DNA from: Cyanobacteriota bacterium | Lineage (GTDB): Bacteria; Cyanobacteriota; Vampirovibrionia; LMEP-6097 | NCBI GenBank assembly: GCA_027618255.1 | Contig: JAQCFG010000003.1 | Coordinates: 1-60,637, forward strand | DNA: 60,637 bases | Direction of reading: 5' to 3' | In this document: piece by piece, positions 59,257 to 60,637 of the stretch | How the letters are laid out: every line of letters begins with the position of its first letter | How positions within the stretch are numbered: position 1 is the stretch's first letter | Position numbers and translations under genes: made by a program | Notes under the pieces: model-generated | Databases searched by the model: none | Told to the model about the DNA's origin: nothing | The model's input: the letters and a program-made list of their open reading frames with translations, nothing else

Positions 59257-60485
59257 TGGACGCAGCAACTATTAATGAAACGATTAAAGCATGTATTCAT
59301 TGCGGTATCTGCCTGCCAGCTTGCCCGACTTATCAAGTTACAGCGAATGAAGGACATTCGCCGCGTGGAAGATTGTATTTGATCAATAATCTATTGACTA
59401 ATGAGATTAAAGAAAGAGATGAGTTCGTTGAGTATTTAGATGGCTGCCTTGAATGCTCCGCCTGTGAAACCGTCTGCCCGTCAGGTGTTGACTATGTCAA
59501 TATTCTTGAATATGCCCGCCATGAATTGGGCTTGAGCAATTACACTAAGGGCTTTATGGCTGCCGTTAGACGCCTGGCGTTCCAGTATTTATTGCCGAAT
59601 AGAGTTTTATTGAATCTGACAAGAGTGATAGGACGTTTTTTGCCTTTGCGTTTGTTTAATAAGCTAGCCCCTAGTTTTGATTTTGAGTATAGGGAAATTA
59701 AAACTAATTATATTTATAAGTCTAATGCCGTAGACGCCAAGACCGTCTCCATGCCACTTGGTTGTGTGATGGACACAGCTTACAACAATGTACATTGGGA
59801 TAGTATCCATGTGCTTAACGCTTTTGGTTATGATGTCTACATCCCTGAAACACAGTGCTGCGGTGCTCTTGCTTACCATAGTGGCGAAAACAAACTTGGT
59901 GAAAAACAGCTTGAGGAAACCACATCGATACTAGCTAAGCATCAGTATCCAGTAGTAATGAACTCAGCAGGTTGTGGGGCTTTTATTAAAAATCATTCGG
60001 GCTTGCCCGTGATGGATTTGATTGAGGCGTTGAAAAATGCGCTGGTCAATCCGCTGCAAAGAGATCCTGTCGCTTCGCTCAGGATGACGAAAGCGGTCTA
60101 CCACCCAGCCTGCCATCTCAATCACCAACAAGGAGTTTCACAAGACTATGTTGATTTGCTCAAACAAATTCCTGGACTTGAATTGATTCCGCTACACGAA
60201 GCTGATCTCTGTTGCGGTTCGGCTGGGTTTTATAATTTGATTCAAAGCAAAATGGCTAATGAGATTGGTCAGCGCAAGGCAGAGAATATAAGATCGTCAT
60301 TGGGAGCGGAACAAAGTGGAGCGAAGCAATCTAGTCAAGAAGACTGGATTGCCACGCCTTCGGCTCGCAATGACGCGATAGTATTAACCGCAAACCCAGG
60401 TTGTATGTCACAAATACAAGCTCATTTGAGTGATGAGTATCAGGTGATGCATCCGGTGAGTTTGATTAAGCAATACTTGAATTAG
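59256..60485 (+). CDS. glcF: Glycolate oxidase iron-sulfur subunit (GlcF) with two in-frame repeats
   Basis: Two 4Fe-4S motifs (CIHCGICLPACPTY and CLECSACETVCPSG) near the N-terminus, then two CCG domains (CCGALAYHSGE and CCGSAGFYNL). It passes electrons from glycolate to quinone. 409 aa. Two stretches are repeat-derived: RDPVASLRMTK (60062-60089), before the second CCG domain, and SSLGAEQSGAKQSSQEDWIA (60294-60375), inside the second CCG domain before NPGC. Both keep the frame. Confidence 0.88.
   Translation: MDAATINETIKACIHCGICLPACPTYQVTANEGHSPRGRLYLINNLLTNEIKERDEFVEYLDGCLECSACETVCPSGVDYVNILEYARHELGLSNYTKGFMAAVRRLAFQYLLPNRVLLNLTRVIGRFLPLRLFNKLAPSFDFEYREIKTNYIYKSNAVDAKTVSMPLGCVMDTAYNNVHWDSIHVLNAFGYDVYIPETQCCGALAYHSGENKLGEKQLEETTSILAKHQYPVVMNSAGCGAFIKNHSGLPVMDLIEALKNALVNPLQRDPVASLRMTKAVYHPACHLNHQQGVSQDYVDLLKQIPGLELIPLHEADLCCGSAGFYNLIQSKMANEIGQRKAENIRSSLGAEQSGAKQSSQEDWIATPSARNDAIVLTANPGCMSQIQAHLSDEYQVMHPVSLIKQYLN
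60062..60089 (+). repeat. In-frame GATCCTG...CAGGATGACG repeat in glcF
   Basis: AGATCCTGTCGCTTCGCTCAG then GATGACG has inverted GATCCTG/CAGGATG ends and resembles the element at 10741-10783. Confidence 0.6.
60294..60375 (+). repeat. CGTCATTG-family palindromic element in glcF
   Basis: Starts TCGTCATTGGGAGCGG and ends CTCGCAATGACG: complementary ends, read as Ser-Ser-Leu as in the copies at 44024 and 48094. Confidence 0.8.
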
Positions 60486-60637
60486 TCGTTTGACAAAAAC
60501 TCTCAGCAACCTTCGCTATATTCCCAGCACCCACAATAAACAAATAATCACAATCTTGTAACTCTGCTTCAATTCCTGGTTTCAAAGCAGCAACTATATC
60601 AGCAAGATTGCCCTGAGAAGTCTCGCCAGTGTCAATT
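60466..60637 (-). CDS. murC: UDP-N-acetylmuramate-alanine ligase MurC, C-terminal end (partial)
   Basis: The last 56 codons on the minus strand read ...SQGNLADIVAALKPG...DCDYLFIVGAGNIAKVAESF..., the C-terminal Rossmann-like domain end typical of MurC (the GAGxI block). MurC adds L-alanine to UDP-MurNAc in peptidoglycan synthesis. The gene continues past the window edge. It overlaps glcF by 20 bases, convergently. Confidence 0.65.
   Translation of the reverse strand, partial: IDTGETSQGNLADIVAALKPGIEAELQDCDYLFIVGAGNIAKVAESFCQTTNSSIA

Overview
This 60.6 kb window is ordinary-density bacterial chromosome with moderately low GC. It comes from a Gram-negative-type organism: there is an arabinose-5-phosphate isomerase for LPS, an RND efflux pump with its periplasmic adaptor, several lipoproteins, FtsZ, FtsI and MurC. 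Other markers are a futalosine-type menaquinone gene pair (mqnE and a probable mqnB), an LL-diaminopimelate-type aminotransferase, glycolate oxidase subunits, a GatD-like amidotransferase and a lone NuoL. I cannot place it firmly. The mix would fit a non-photosynthetic relative of Cyanobacteria (Melainabacteria/Vampirovibrionia-like) or a similar uncultured lineage; that is inference. No rRNA, tRNA or CRISPR array was recognised.

Layout. 1-5 kb: a small unknown gene, then glpD-glpK-rarA on the minus strand. 5-9.5 kb: an accessory island of three related modules, each a small plus-strand 'MTS' protein facing a minus-strand DUF4143-type AAA+ ATPase. Copy 1 has a dead small gene, copy 2 has a small gene out of frame at a C10 tract, and copy 3 has a gutted ATPase. 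9.5-25 kb: GH31 glucosidase, kdsD, a degenerate CHASE2-like sensor, ruvB, a methyltransferase, mqnE, pdxJ, mgtE, cdsA and unknown exported or membrane proteins. 25-36 kb: DoxX, nrdB, MerC, a Fic protein, CNNM/CorC, FKBP, a lytic transglycosylase, tatA, an aminotransferase and nuoL. 36-53 kb: FtsB-like, TPR, HupE/UreJ, DUF4331, ffh, ftsZ, an O-antigen-ligase-like protein, ggt, an RND pump and rnhB. 53-60.6 kb: pheA, ftsI, mqnB, a FlgM-like gene, gatD-glcE-glcF and the 3' end of murC.

The most striking signal is a set of dispersed palindromic repeats that sit in frame inside protein-coding genes. One family is exactly 111 bp (37 codons). It is present inside RarA and RNase HII and once between genes, in the same reading frame each time. 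Other families interrupt GlpK, the GH31 enzyme (twice), an O-antigen-ligase-like protein, the RND adaptor, the RND pump and GlcF (twice), or form the C-termini of RuvB, the CHASE2-like protein and MqnB. In design this resembles the Rickettsia palindromic elements.

Two further themes recur. Many genes have a TATAAT-like -10 element only 6-7 bases before the start codon, which implies leaderless mRNAs. The DUF4143 ATPase genes and the Fic gene each have their own unrelated palindrome at or next to the start codon, which suggests gene-specific autoregulation.
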